A stretch of DNA of 11,158 nt. Source: an uncultured Bacteroidales bacterium. Lineage in GTDB: Bacteria; Bacteroidota; Bacteroidia; Bacteroidales; UBA932. Of the stretch, positions 1 through 5,860 are shown piece by piece. Both the position numbers and the translations under genes were made by a program. The notes beneath the pieces are model-generated. The model ran no database searches. It saw nothing but the letters and a program-made list of their open reading frames with translations, and was not told the DNA's origin. The DNA is taken from positions 1 to 11,158 of the forward strand of contig CAKUSF010000063.1 of the NCBI GenBank assembly GCA_934678915.1, written 5' to 3'. Every line of letters starts with the position of its first letter. Position 1 is the stretch's first letter.

Positions 1-334
1 CATGCTTGACAAGGCTAGGAAAGAGTATAATACCCTGCGTAGGGTCATTATGCACAATGGTAGCAACGACATCGAGGACACTACTCCGTCTTTCAAGACG
101 GTCGAGGATGATGGCGCCTACCAACTTTCCAAGGAAGAGGCCAGCCAACTCGCTCAAAGGCAGTACAAGTTTATCCAGAATCTGGAGGCAGCCCTTGTGA
201 GAATCGAGAACAAAACCTATGGAATATGCAGGGAAACCGGTCAGCTTATTCCTAAAGAGAGATTACGCTTGGTTCCTCATGCTACGCTGACTGTCGAGGC
301 AAAAGAGAAACTTGCTAAAAAAGGACAGAGTTAG
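1..334 (+). CDS. DksA/TraR-family protein, 3' part (5' end outside window)
   Basis: This is a transcription-factor-like protein of the DksA/TraR family, whose members bind the secondary channel of RNA polymerase. The 110 visible residues hold the end of the coiled-coil region (roughly 1-70, with a D-x-x-D/T-T-P segment near 23-30) and the finger region YGICRETGQLIPKERL at 73-88. Of the four zinc-binding cysteines of canonical DksA only C76 remains. The other three positions are T79, T97 and A100, which agrees with what I remember of Bacteroidota homologues. The ATG at base 2 lies where homologues already have 15-20 residues, so the true start is probably upstream, outside the window. The stop TAG shares one base with the GTG start of lspA, so the two are translated as a coupled pair. 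In Bacteroidota ileS often lies just upstream, but that cannot be seen here. Confidence 0.88.
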   Translation, partial: MLDKARKEYNTLRRVIMHNGSNDIEDTTPSFKTVEDDGAYQLSKEEASQLAQRQYKFIQNLEAALVRIENKTYGICRETGQLIPKERLRLVPHATLTVEAKEKLAKKGQS

Positions 335-975
335 TGAAAATTTCCAAAGGAAAACAGCTCCTGATTTTGGGAGTCGTACTCGTCGTCATTGACCAGGTCA
401 TCAAGATTCTGGTCAAGACGAACATGCAGATAGGTGAACATTTCAGTGTCATCGGGAACTGGTTTCAGATTTTCTTCATTGAGAATGAGGGAATGGCTTT
501 CGGAATGAAGTTCGGTGGTGCAGTTGGCAAGTTCCTGTTGTCTTTCTTCAGGATTGCACTTTCGGGCGTCCTCTGTTGGTGGATTGCTTCGCTTGTGCGC
601 AAGTCTGTTGATTCAGAAGGAAAATTGGCATTACTGCCTGATGGCAAACCGGTTGTTCCGACAGGAGTTCTTGTCGGGCTGACACTGATCACAGCCGGGG
701 CTTTCGGCAACATCATTGACAGCCTTTTCTACGGTGTGATTTTCGATTATGCACCGTTGATGTTCGGTCGCGTGGTTGACATGTTCTATTTTCCTTTGAT
801 AGACACCATCTGGCCTGATTGGGTTCCGTTCGTGGGAGGTGATCGTCTGTTGTTCTTCGCACCTGTCTTCAATTTTGCAGACAGTTGCGTCACAGTCGGT
901 GCTTTCTATTTGATTCTTTTCCAGAACCGCTTCTTTACCCGAACCGAGGAGAAGAAGGAAGATGGGAAAAAATAG
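334..975 (+). CDS. lspA: Lipoprotein signal peptidase (signal peptidase II)
   Basis: LspA is the inner-membrane aspartyl protease that removes the signal peptide of prolipoproteins after lipidation; several lipoproteins encoded in this window would be substrates. Family motifs are present in order: IDQVIK (D20), NEGMAFG (N51-G57), GNIID (125-129), GRVVDM with the first catalytic Asp (D149), and FNFADS with the second (D183). Four hydrophobic segments fit the family topology. At 213 residues it is longer than the usual 160-170. The extra length lies in a loop after the second membrane segment (about 90-110) and between the two catalytic aspartates, which are 34 residues apart here against 19 in the Pseudomonas enzyme. 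Long loops of this kind are usual in Bacteroidota. The GTG start overlaps the upstream TAG (TAGTG), which supports the choice of start and co-transcription. The tail is highly charged (EEKKEDGKK). Confidence 0.96.
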   Translation: MKISKGKQLLILGVVLVVIDQVIKILVKTNMQIGEHFSVIGNWFQIFFIENEGMAFGMKFGGAVGKFLLSFFRIALSGVLCWWIASLVRKSVDSEGKLALLPDGKPVVPTGVLVGLTLITAGAFGNIIDSLFYGVIFDYAPLMFGRVVDMFYFPLIDTIWPDWVPFVGGDRLLFFAPVFNFADSCVTVGAFYLILFQNRFFTRTEEKKEDGKK

Positions 976-976
976 C

Positions 977-998
977 AAAAATATCCTCACATATTTTG
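977..998 (+). other. AT-rich hairpin after lspA overlapping the tRNA -33 box
   Basis: AAAATAT (978-984) and ATATTTT (991-997) form a 7-bp stem with a 6-base loop, starting just after the lspA stop. No T tract follows, so as a terminator it would be weak. Its right arm overlaps the TTTG -33 box of the tRNA promoter, so the structure may be incidental. Confidence 0.3.
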
Positions 999-1025
999 CT
1001 GAACAGAAAATTTTATTTACCTTTG
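995..1025 (+). promoter_or_regulatory. Bacteroidota-type promoter of the tRNA-Ser gene
   Basis: TTTG (995-998), a 19-base spacer and TACCTTTG (1018-1025) match the TTTG-N19-TAnnTTTG consensus of the primary sigma factor in Bacteroidota exactly. It lies about 30 bases before the mature tRNA, so transcription would start near 1030. Confidence 0.8.
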
Positions 1026-1029
1026 CATT

Positions 1030-1043
1030 CCCTCAATTGAGGG
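1030..1043. repeat. Perfect 14-base palindrome in the tRNA leader
   Basis: CCCTCAATTGAGGG is fully self-complementary. It sits between the -7 box and the mature 5' end of the tRNA, at the expected transcription start. It could be a protein-binding site or, in RNA, a short structure removed with the tRNA leader. I know of no named element with this sequence. Confidence 0.5.
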
Positions 1044-1053
1044 AACAAAGTCT

Positions 1054-1138
1054 GGAGAGGTGGTAGAGTGGTCGATTACGGCAGTCTTGAAAACTGTTGA
1101 GCTGCGAGGCTCCGGGGGTTCGAATCCCTCCCTCTCCG
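1054..1138 (+). tRNA. tRNA-Ser (anticodon TGA)
   Basis: The cloverleaf can be folded by hand. The acceptor stem GGAGAGG/CCTCTCC (1054-1060 with 1131-1137) has discriminator G1138. The anticodon stem GCAGT/ACTGT has loop CTTGAAA with anticodon TGA at 1088-1090. A long variable arm is closed by GAGC/GCTC, as expected of class II tRNAs, and the T arm carries loop TTCGAAT (1119-1125). The long variable arm and the TGA anticodon give serine, reading UCA and probably other UCN codons. The CCA end is not encoded (CT follows). Confidence 0.97.
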
Positions 1139-1147
1139 CTGAGAAAT

Positions 1148-1189
1148 CATCGCAAGTTATTCTTTCATAGATACTTGCGATGTTTTTTT
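1148..1189 (+). terminator. Rho-independent terminator of the tRNA gene
   Basis: CATCGCAAGT (1148-1157) and ACTTGCGATG (1173-1182) form a perfect 10-bp stem with a 15-base loop, followed by seven T residues (1183-1189). It lies 10 bases after the tRNA. It also faces the end of the minus-strand DUF454 gene, but the T tract favours the plus direction. Confidence 0.9.
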
Positions 1190-1255
1190 GTAATCTTCAA
1201 CCAAAGTATCTACCAAATATTAGATGTGGATGGTAAAGTGAGAGGTGAAGTGGAT

Positions 1256-1612
1256 TCATTTTGTCTTGAATGAAAGAATATGAATGGTTACCCCTATCGC
1301 AATTAGGATGAATATGGCTCTTAGTGCCCAGTGTCTGGCAACGAAGGCGGCACAGCAGATAAGACTGGCCCATAGTGTTGAGATTGAGATTATCTTCGCT
1401 TTCAGAGGAATAGCTTTATAAAGCATGAAGTCTTTGATGTATGGCCCCAATTTAGGGTGGCTCATCAGCCAATTGTACAACCTATTAGAACTTTTCAGGA
1501 ACAGCCATGATGCCAGCAACAGAAACGGTGTTGTGGGAAGAACCGGTACAAAGATTCCGATAATTCCGAGACCTAATGAAATCAATCCGAGTAGAGCAAC
1601 TATATTTTTCAT
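1256..1612 (-). CDS. DUF454 (YbaN-type) inner-membrane protein
   Basis: A small integral membrane protein of 118 residues, the normal length for the DUF454/YbaN family, whose function is unknown. The family signature is clear: GLGIIGIFVPVLPTTPFLLL at 14-33, with the LPTTPF core, a following SSNRLYNWL segment (41-49), and HPKLGP at 52-57. Membrane segments are predicted at about 4-36 (possibly a re-entrant pair), 73-91 and 95-115. It stands alone on the minus strand, convergent with the tRNA. On the minus strand a TATCTTTG box lies only 4 bases before the ATG, so the messenger would have little or no leader; this also supports the start. The family match is firm and the function is not known. 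Confidence 0.9.
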   Translation of the reverse strand: MKNIVALLGLISLGLGIIGIFVPVLPTTPFLLLASWLFLKSSNRLYNWLMSHPKLGPYIKDFMLYKAIPLKAKIISISTLWASLICCAAFVARHWALRAIFILIAIGVTIHILSFKTK

Positions 1613-1616
1613 CCTG

Positions 1617-1624
1617 CAAAGATA
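1617..1624 (-). promoter_or_regulatory. -7 box of the DUF454 gene, giving a near-leaderless transcript
   Basis: Read on the minus strand, TATCTTTG matches TAnnTTTG and is followed by CAGG and then the ATG. I found no good TTTG 18-21 bases upstream, so the -33 element is weak or absent. If active, transcription would begin at or a few bases from the start codon. Confidence 0.45.
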
Positions 1625-1827
1625 TGAAAAGCCATTGGAAAACTGCGGTTGTCCATCTGCTCTCTTTGTAAAAAGTTGAAGTATAACTGTTTATCAAATC
1701 GTATTGTCCAAAGCAAGTGTTTCTGGTTTTGGGACGCATTATCTATAACAAGATTCGAAGAACATAAAAGATTTTAATCTCTTGGTCTTTAAGAACGCCC
1801 CCGGCTCCCGTGATAATCTTAGGAATT

Positions 1828-1857
1828 TTTGAATATGACTAAAAAGCATTACATTTG
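1828..1857 (+). promoter_or_regulatory. Promoter of the barrel/PCMD operon
   Basis: TTTG (1828-1831), 18 bases and TACATTTG (1850-1857) fit the Bacteroidota promoter consensus, one base short of the ideal spacer. Transcription would start near 1863 and give a leader of about 80 bases before the first gene. Confidence 0.6.
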
Positions 1858-1941
1858 TGAATATGAGCGTGGTGGTATTCCCCTGCTCGTATAAATTGAA
1901 CTGTAGTGTATTTAACGAATTAGAGACGCAGACATCTACTA

Positions 1942-2688
1942 ATGATCATGAGATACGGATTCCAATTAGTCACGACTTTGCTTCTGCTCCTCAGTCCGCT
2001 TGTGGCCGAGGGGCAGAAACTGGATAGGGGGATAGACCTGTCCTCCCAACCTTGCTTCATCAAGAAGGGCACATGGATGATTGGTGGCGGAGCTAGCTAC
2101 ATGCTGCACAACAACGACAATTCACGTTTGCTTGTCGTCAACGGCATCAACTCGACCGGCTACACGCTTTCTGTCAGCCCGGCATTCTGCTACATGGTCA
2201 AGGACAACATGGGAGTCGGCATCAGAGCCGGCTACAAAAGGAATATGTTCAAGTTGGATTCCGCTCAGATGAATTTCGAGGACATTGACCTGTCGCTTTC
2301 CGACTACCACAAGATTAGCCATGCCTTTGAGATTCAGGGAATCGGACGCTACTATATTCCTGTCGGACAACTCAAGAGACTTGGCTTGTTCAACGAGTTG
2401 CAGCTATCATATTCTTATGGTCAAGGCAAGGTCTTGGACGGCCATAACAACAAGGTGAACGCTACTTATGAGACATCTAACTCTCTTGGAATCAATGTTT
2501 GTCCTGGGTTCATGGCCTTCGTGACGGACAAACTTGCGATAGATGTCAGCGTGAACATGCTAGGACTGCATTTCGACTGGACGGACCAGAACCATAACCG
2601 TGTGGCCGATGGGGAGCGCAGTGTGACACTCATTAACTTTAAGGTTAACCTGCTTGCAGTGGGTTTCAGCCTTTATTATTATCTGTAG
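1942..2688 (+). CDS. Predicted outer-membrane beta-barrel protein, first of a tandem pair
   Basis: A 248-residue secreted protein. Residues 1-25 are a signal peptide with a hydrophobic run of L, V and T up to about residue 22. After it come alternating amphipathic stretches rich in G, Y and aromatic residues: GGGASYML near 48-55, GVGIRAGYKRN near 91-101, LQLSYSYGQG near 153-162, and a final strand ending in LLAVGFSLYYYL. That pattern, with an aromatic C-terminal residue run, fits a small outer-membrane barrel. The fold is shared with the next gene: both have a GxR-A-Y strand, a PGFMAFVT/PGLMVFVT segment near 193-200, and a closing VGFSLYYYL/ISFGLSFHI strand. Cargo or function is unknown. Start: ATG 1942 has an in-frame alternative at 1948 (MRYGF), which would give an equally good signal peptide. 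It is first in a three-gene operon. Confidence 0.78.
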   Translation: MIMRYGFQLVTTLLLLLSPLVAEGQKLDRGIDLSSQPCFIKKGTWMIGGGASYMLHNNDNSRLLVVNGINSTGYTLSVSPAFCYMVKDNMGVGIRAGYKRNMFKLDSAQMNFEDIDLSLSDYHKISHAFEIQGIGRYYIPVGQLKRLGLFNELQLSYSYGQGKVLDGHNNKVNATYETSNSLGINVCPGFMAFVTDKLAIDVSVNMLGLHFDWTDQNHNRVADGERSVTLINFKVNLLAVGFSLYYYL

Positions 2689-2691
2689 CCT

Positions 2692-3435
2692 ATGAGACGG
2701 ATTGCTTTGACATTCATGATGGCTCTTTTCAGCCTGTGGCTTGGGGCCGAGGATAAAGGTGAAGGCTCATCTGACATCCAAAGGGGGCCGGACCGTGTGT
2801 TCATGCCTAAAAAGGATTTTTCCGCAGGAGTTCAGTTCTCCTATGTGGATCTGTTCAGCAAGGACAGTGAGTATCTTATGCTGCTTCAGCATCTTGATGC
2901 AAACGGTACGTTGATGACTATTGCTCCTTATCTGGATTACACCTACAAGGACAATCGTTCAGTTGGGTTAAGGGCTAAATATTCCTCTGCCCAAGGTGGA
3001 ATTTCCAACGCTGACTTTTCCATGCTGAGCGATGATCTCTCTTTTTCCATGAGTGACATTGAGGCTGACTCGCGCTCGATTCAGACTGAAATTTTCCATC
3101 GGGCCTATGCTCCACTGGACAAGAACAGCCGTTTCGGAGTCTTTACCGACATTTCATTGGGATATTCATACACAAGGACTTCGTTTTCCTACAATGAGGA
3201 AAGTCTGGATTCCTATTCAGCCGCGAATAGGGTCAAGATTGCGGTCCATCCGGGACTTATGGTCTTTGTGACGAACAGCATCAGTACTCATGTCTCGATT
3301 GGCATCGGGGGAGCGACCTACAACCACATCGACTATTACAAGAACGGTGAGATTGTGGGCACAAGGGATTTCTCGAAAGTTCGTTTCATGCTGGATATCC
3401 TTGACATCTCATTTGGACTAAGTTTTCACATTTAA
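2692..3435 (+). CDS. Predicted outer-membrane beta-barrel protein, second of the tandem pair
   Basis: A 247-residue paralogue of the preceding gene, almost equal in length and collinear with it. A signal peptide (about 1-19, MRRIALTFMMALFSLWLGA) is followed by a charged linker (EDKGEGSSDIQRGPD). Strand-like segments follow: FSAGVQFSYVDLF near 43-55, SVGLRAKY near 87-94, and FGVFTDISLGYSYTRTSF near 151-168. The conserved HPGLMVFVTN comes before the last strands, and the protein ends in LDISFGLSFHI. The sequences have diverged strongly, so the duplication is old. The gene starts 3 bases after the upstream stop and ends 3 bases before the PCMD lipoprotein, so all three are surely co-transcribed. 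The two could form a hetero-oligomer or hold the lipoprotein at the surface (inference). No enzyme motif was seen. Confidence 0.75.
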   Translation: MRRIALTFMMALFSLWLGAEDKGEGSSDIQRGPDRVFMPKKDFSAGVQFSYVDLFSKDSEYLMLLQHLDANGTLMTIAPYLDYTYKDNRSVGLRAKYSSAQGGISNADFSMLSDDLSFSMSDIEADSRSIQTEIFHRAYAPLDKNSRFGVFTDISLGYSYTRTSFSYNEESLDSYSAANRVKIAVHPGLMVFVTNSISTHVSIGIGGATYNHIDYYKNGEIVGTRDFSKVRFMLDILDISFGLSFHI

Positions 3436-3438
3436 GTT

Positions 3439-5043
3439 ATGAAAAACAGATTCTTTGTCATATTCATGGTGCTTCTTGCCACCGTGTCCTGCATTAAGAA
3501 TGATATCCCTTATCCAGATGTGGCCGCTGAGATTGCAGGCCTTCAGGTCGAGGGGGCCAAGTCCGTAAGCATCGACAAAGATGCCTGTGAGGTTTTGATC
3601 ACACTTGAGGAAGCAACGGACATCCGAGGTGTGAACATCACTGAGGTCTCTTTTAATGAGAAGGCGGTCACGACTTCGGCTGAATTGACAGGTGTGAGGG
3701 ACCTATCCTCGCCATTCAACGTCACCTTGAGCCTTTATGAACGGAATTTTGACTGGACGATCAAGGCCGAGCAACCGATAGAGCGTTACTTCACAGTTTC
3801 CGGTCAGTCAGGCGATTCCATGATAGATGCGGAAAACAGACGGGTGACATTCAAGATTCCGTCCTCAATGGATTTGAAGAATCTGAACGTGGTTTCCATG
3901 AAACTTGGGCCTGAGGGTGTGGCGAAATATTCTCCGGCTGCCGCTTCTATTCACGATTTTACGAATTCTGTATTGGTGAAGGTTTCCTATCATGACGTTG
4001 TCGAGGAGTGGACAATTTCTGCTGAAACGGTCGAGTCTACCATTTCAATGATAGGCGTTGATGCTTGGACCAGGGTCGCTTGGCTCAATGCTTCCGGAAT
4101 TGAAGGGCGTGACAATGGATTCCGTGTCAGGAAGAAGGGAGAAACCGATTGGAGAAACGTTGCGAATGTTACTTCCAAGGGTGGCGCGTTCAGTGCGATG
4201 GTAGAGGGACTTGAACCTTTGACTGAATATGAGTGTTTTGCCTTCAGCGGAGACGAAGTCACTGAGGTAGAGATGTTTGAAACCGAGGCTGAGGTGCAGC
4301 TACCGAACGCAGGATTCGAGACATTCAGTAACGCTGAATCCAAAAAATATTACTCGTTCTTCGATCCTGCTTCTTCGGACCCAAGCCTCCAGACCAAGTG
4401 GTGGGGATGCGGCAACAAAGGATCGACCACAGTCGGCTCAAGCTATGCCATCACAAAACCGGATGACACGGAGAAAGTTGAGGGAAAATATTCATTGAAG
4501 ATGGAGTCGCAGTACGTGATCATCAAGTTTGCTGCGGGCAATGTTTTTTCTGGTGAATATGTTAAGACCATCGGCATGTCAGGAGGAGTAATCAATATGG
4601 GACGTCCGTTCTCCCTGCGTCCTCGTAAACTGACTGTCTGGCTCAAGTACAAGAGCGGGAAGATCCAGCAGAAGACTCTTGGTGGCTATCCTGACGATGA
4701 TGTAGTCAAAGTCGGAGACAACGACAGAGGAACCGTTTGGGTGGCTCTCGGTGATTGGAGTCCAAAGGAATATGGCGGCTCTGCCGACAGTCCGGTTGAG
4801 GTGAATACCACGAAGAAGGAGACATTCTTTGACTCCAAAGGCCCGAATGTCATAGCCTACGGCAATTTTGTCACAGATCATGACATGGAGTGGACTAAGG
4901 TTGAGATTCCTCTTGAATATGTCTCCACATCCCGTCGCCCTACGCACATCATAGTCTCTTGCGCAGCCAGCATGTTAGGTGACTACTTTACCGGCAGCCC
5001 TGACTCAATTCTTTGGGTTGATGATTTTCGTCTTGAGTATTAA
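3439..5043 (+). CDS. Lipoprotein with FN3-like and C-terminal PCMD domain
   Basis: A 534-residue lipoprotein. The signal peptide ends at C18 (TVSC), followed by IKNDIPYP, a start I recognise from Bacteroidales PCMD proteins. Two related repeats follow at about 28-111 and 117-196, each ending in a W-T-I-x-A-E strand (DWTIKAEQ and EWTISAET). A fibronectin-III-like domain spans about 200-284 (VDAWTRVAWL ... GLEPLTEYECFAFSG). The C-terminal part, about 288-534, matches the PCMD domain (PF13201, 'putative carbohydrate metabolism domain'). Its marks are PNAGFETF, KWWGCGN, FSGEYVKTIG, FSLRPRKLTVWLKY, ALGDW, NVIAYG, STSRRPTHIIVSCAAS and a closing ILWVDDFRLEY. The domain resembles a jelly-roll carbohydrate-binding fold, but its role is unproven. 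It is the last gene of the operon and is followed by a strong terminator. The family is secure and the function is not. Confidence 0.9.
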   Translation: MKNRFFVIFMVLLATVSCIKNDIPYPDVAAEIAGLQVEGAKSVSIDKDACEVLITLEEATDIRGVNITEVSFNEKAVTTSAELTGVRDLSSPFNVTLSLYERNFDWTIKAEQPIERYFTVSGQSGDSMIDAENRRVTFKIPSSMDLKNLNVVSMKLGPEGVAKYSPAAASIHDFTNSVLVKVSYHDVVEEWTISAETVESTISMIGVDAWTRVAWLNASGIEGRDNGFRVRKKGETDWRNVANVTSKGGAFSAMVEGLEPLTEYECFAFSGDEVTEVEMFETEAEVQLPNAGFETFSNAESKKYYSFFDPASSDPSLQTKWWGCGNKGSTTVGSSYAITKPDDTEKVEGKYSLKMESQYVIIKFAAGNVFSGEYVKTIGMSGGVINMGRPFSLRPRKLTVWLKYKSGKIQQKTLGGYPDDDVVKVGDNDRGTVWVALGDWSPKEYGGSADSPVEVNTTKKETFFDSKGPNVIAYGNFVTDHDMEWTKVEIPLEYVSTSRRPTHIIVSCAASMLGDYFTGSPDSILWVDDFRLEY

Positions 5044-5060
5044 CGGTTTGGCATAGAAAG

Positions 5061-5111
5061 ACAATATTAAAAGCACCGAGTTCGAAAAGAGTCCGGTGCT
5101 TTTAATATTGT
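5061..5111. terminator. Bidirectional terminator, 18-bp perfect inverted repeat
   Basis: Arms 5061-5078 and 5094-5111 are perfectly complementary (core AAAAGCACCG/CGGTGCTTTT) around a 15-base loop. It starts 17 bases after the PCMD gene stop and ends 6 bases before the stop of the convergent minus-strand gene. Each arm supplies an A tract or T tract at its base for one direction, so it should end both operons. Confidence 0.9.
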
Positions 5112-5117
5112 GTCCAA

Positions 5118-5378
5118 TTACTTCTTAGTCAGTGTTGTGCTGGCACCATAGACGTAACTGTAGGAGTAGTCTGTGTAGTATGCCGTCCAGTCTGACATTG
5201 TGAAACTACCATCCGGTTCCGCCATGCGGCCCTTGGTGGTCCCTTTGATAATCACCGAAGCACCGGCAACGGGTTCTCCGTTCTCGTCGATGACGGTTCC
5301 TTTGATGTTTATGGTCTGGGCCGACGCAAGAGATAACGTTGCCAGAAGCATAAACAAGAGCACAAAGAATCTTTTCAT
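5118..5378 (-). CDS. Short secreted protein with truncated CarboxypepD_reg-like domain
   Basis: Only 86 residues. The signal peptide is about 1-20 (MKRFFVLLFMLLATLSLASA), with cleavage likely before QTINIKG. Residues 24-59 read IKGTVIDENGEPVAGASVIIKGTTKGRMAEPDGSFTMS, split here as IKGTVIDENGEPVAGASV and IIKGTTKGRMAEPDGSFTMS. This is the start of a CarboxypepD_reg-like (PF13715) beta-sandwich as found at the N terminus of SusC-type receptors. The usual continuation, a hydrophobic strand and a GY-turn, is missing. A tyrosine-rich tail takes its place (DWTAYYTDYSYSYVYG, then ASTTLTKK). No receptor sequence follows: the stop is directly before the terminator, so the gene ends there by design or by an old deletion. 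It is third in the protease operon, 21 bases after the lipoprotein gene. It may be a stand-alone adhesive or scaffold piece, or a decayed gene; I cannot decide. Confidence 0.75.
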   Translation of the reverse strand: MKRFFVLLFMLLATLSLASAQTINIKGTVIDENGEPVAGASVIIKGTTKGRMAEPDGSFTMSDWTAYYTDYSYSYVYGASTTLTKK

Positions 5379-5399
5379 ACGTTCTTATTATTGAGATTA

Positions 5400-5837
5400 T
5401 TAATTAGTTTTAGTGGCTTGCATTCCAGCTGACGGAAGGATGAATCCGACCTTGTCCTTGTCAGACCATAGCCAGACAGTCCTGCTGTCGATCTTTAGGA
5501 TTTTTAACTCGCTGAAACTGAATCCGCTGAGACCCATGTTCCCAGAGACGGTACCGCTTACCCCTCTGGAGGAGGATGGCATCGCGCTGAATTTCACGGT
5601 AAGATCGTATGTTCCGTCATGATCTATGATCCTAATCAGGCTTTCCTTTGGAGCGCAATAATATTGGTGGACTTTCTTAAGGAAAGAAAAGGTCTGCTTG
5701 CCATCCTGGTATATTCCTAAATTACTTGAGACTGAAAAATCTTCCCGAAAGGAGTCTTCTTCCTTGTCATGTTTGCATGCGTTCAGTGTTGCCGCGAGAA
5801 GCAGGAAAGAGGTGAATATTCTGAGTGATGTTCTCAT
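5400..5837 (-). CDS. Small lipoprotein of unknown function, protease operon
   Basis: A 145-residue lipoprotein that I do not recognise. The signal peptide has a good lipobox, LNAC with C21. After it comes a charged segment (KHDKEEDSFREDF) whose acidic residues resemble a surface-export signal of Bacteroidota lipoproteins. The rest looks beta-rich, with strands around FSFLKKVHQYYCAP, YDLTVKFSAMP, GVSGTVSGNMGLSGFSFSELKILKID and TVWLWSDKDKVGFILP. A second cysteine (in YYCAPK) has no obvious partner. It lies 23 bases downstream of the M6-type protease gene and 21 bases upstream of the short CarboxypepD_reg-like gene, so it belongs to that operon. Secreted bacterial proteases are sometimes paired with small inhibitor or chaperone proteins encoded next door; that is a possible role here, by position alone. 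Confidence 0.8.
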   Translation of the reverse strand: MRTSLRIFTSFLLLAATLNACKHDKEEDSFREDFSVSSNLGIYQDGKQTFSFLKKVHQYYCAPKESLIRIIDHDGTYDLTVKFSAMPSSSRGVSGTVSGNMGLSGFSFSELKILKIDSRTVWLWSDKDKVGFILPSAGMQATKTN

Positions 5838-5860
5838 AATCTGTGATATTCAATGATTTG

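Larger units (their letters stand above)
1613..1941. other. Intergenic region without a gene
   Basis: These 329 bases separate the divergent DUF454 gene and the plus-strand barrel/PCMD operon. They hold one putative promoter element for each side (1617-1624 minus and 1828-1857 plus). Only short open frames occur, without recognisable protein similarity. No tRNA, strong hairpin or long repeat was seen. Confidence 0.6.

Noticed and set aside
631..990. Minus-strand open frame of 119 codons
   Set aside because: It overlaps the catalytic part of lspA on the opposite strand and has no family match.
1485..1739. Minus-strand frame of 84 codons extending upstream of the DUF454 gene
   Set aside because: It overlaps the DUF454 N terminus in another frame, and its sequence lacks any domain or signal peptide.
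1835..1894. Short plus-strand frame of 19 codons (MTKKHYICEYERGGIPLLV)
   Set aside because: Its start lies upstream of the expected transcription start and it contains the -7 box of the next operon, so it would not be on the transcript.
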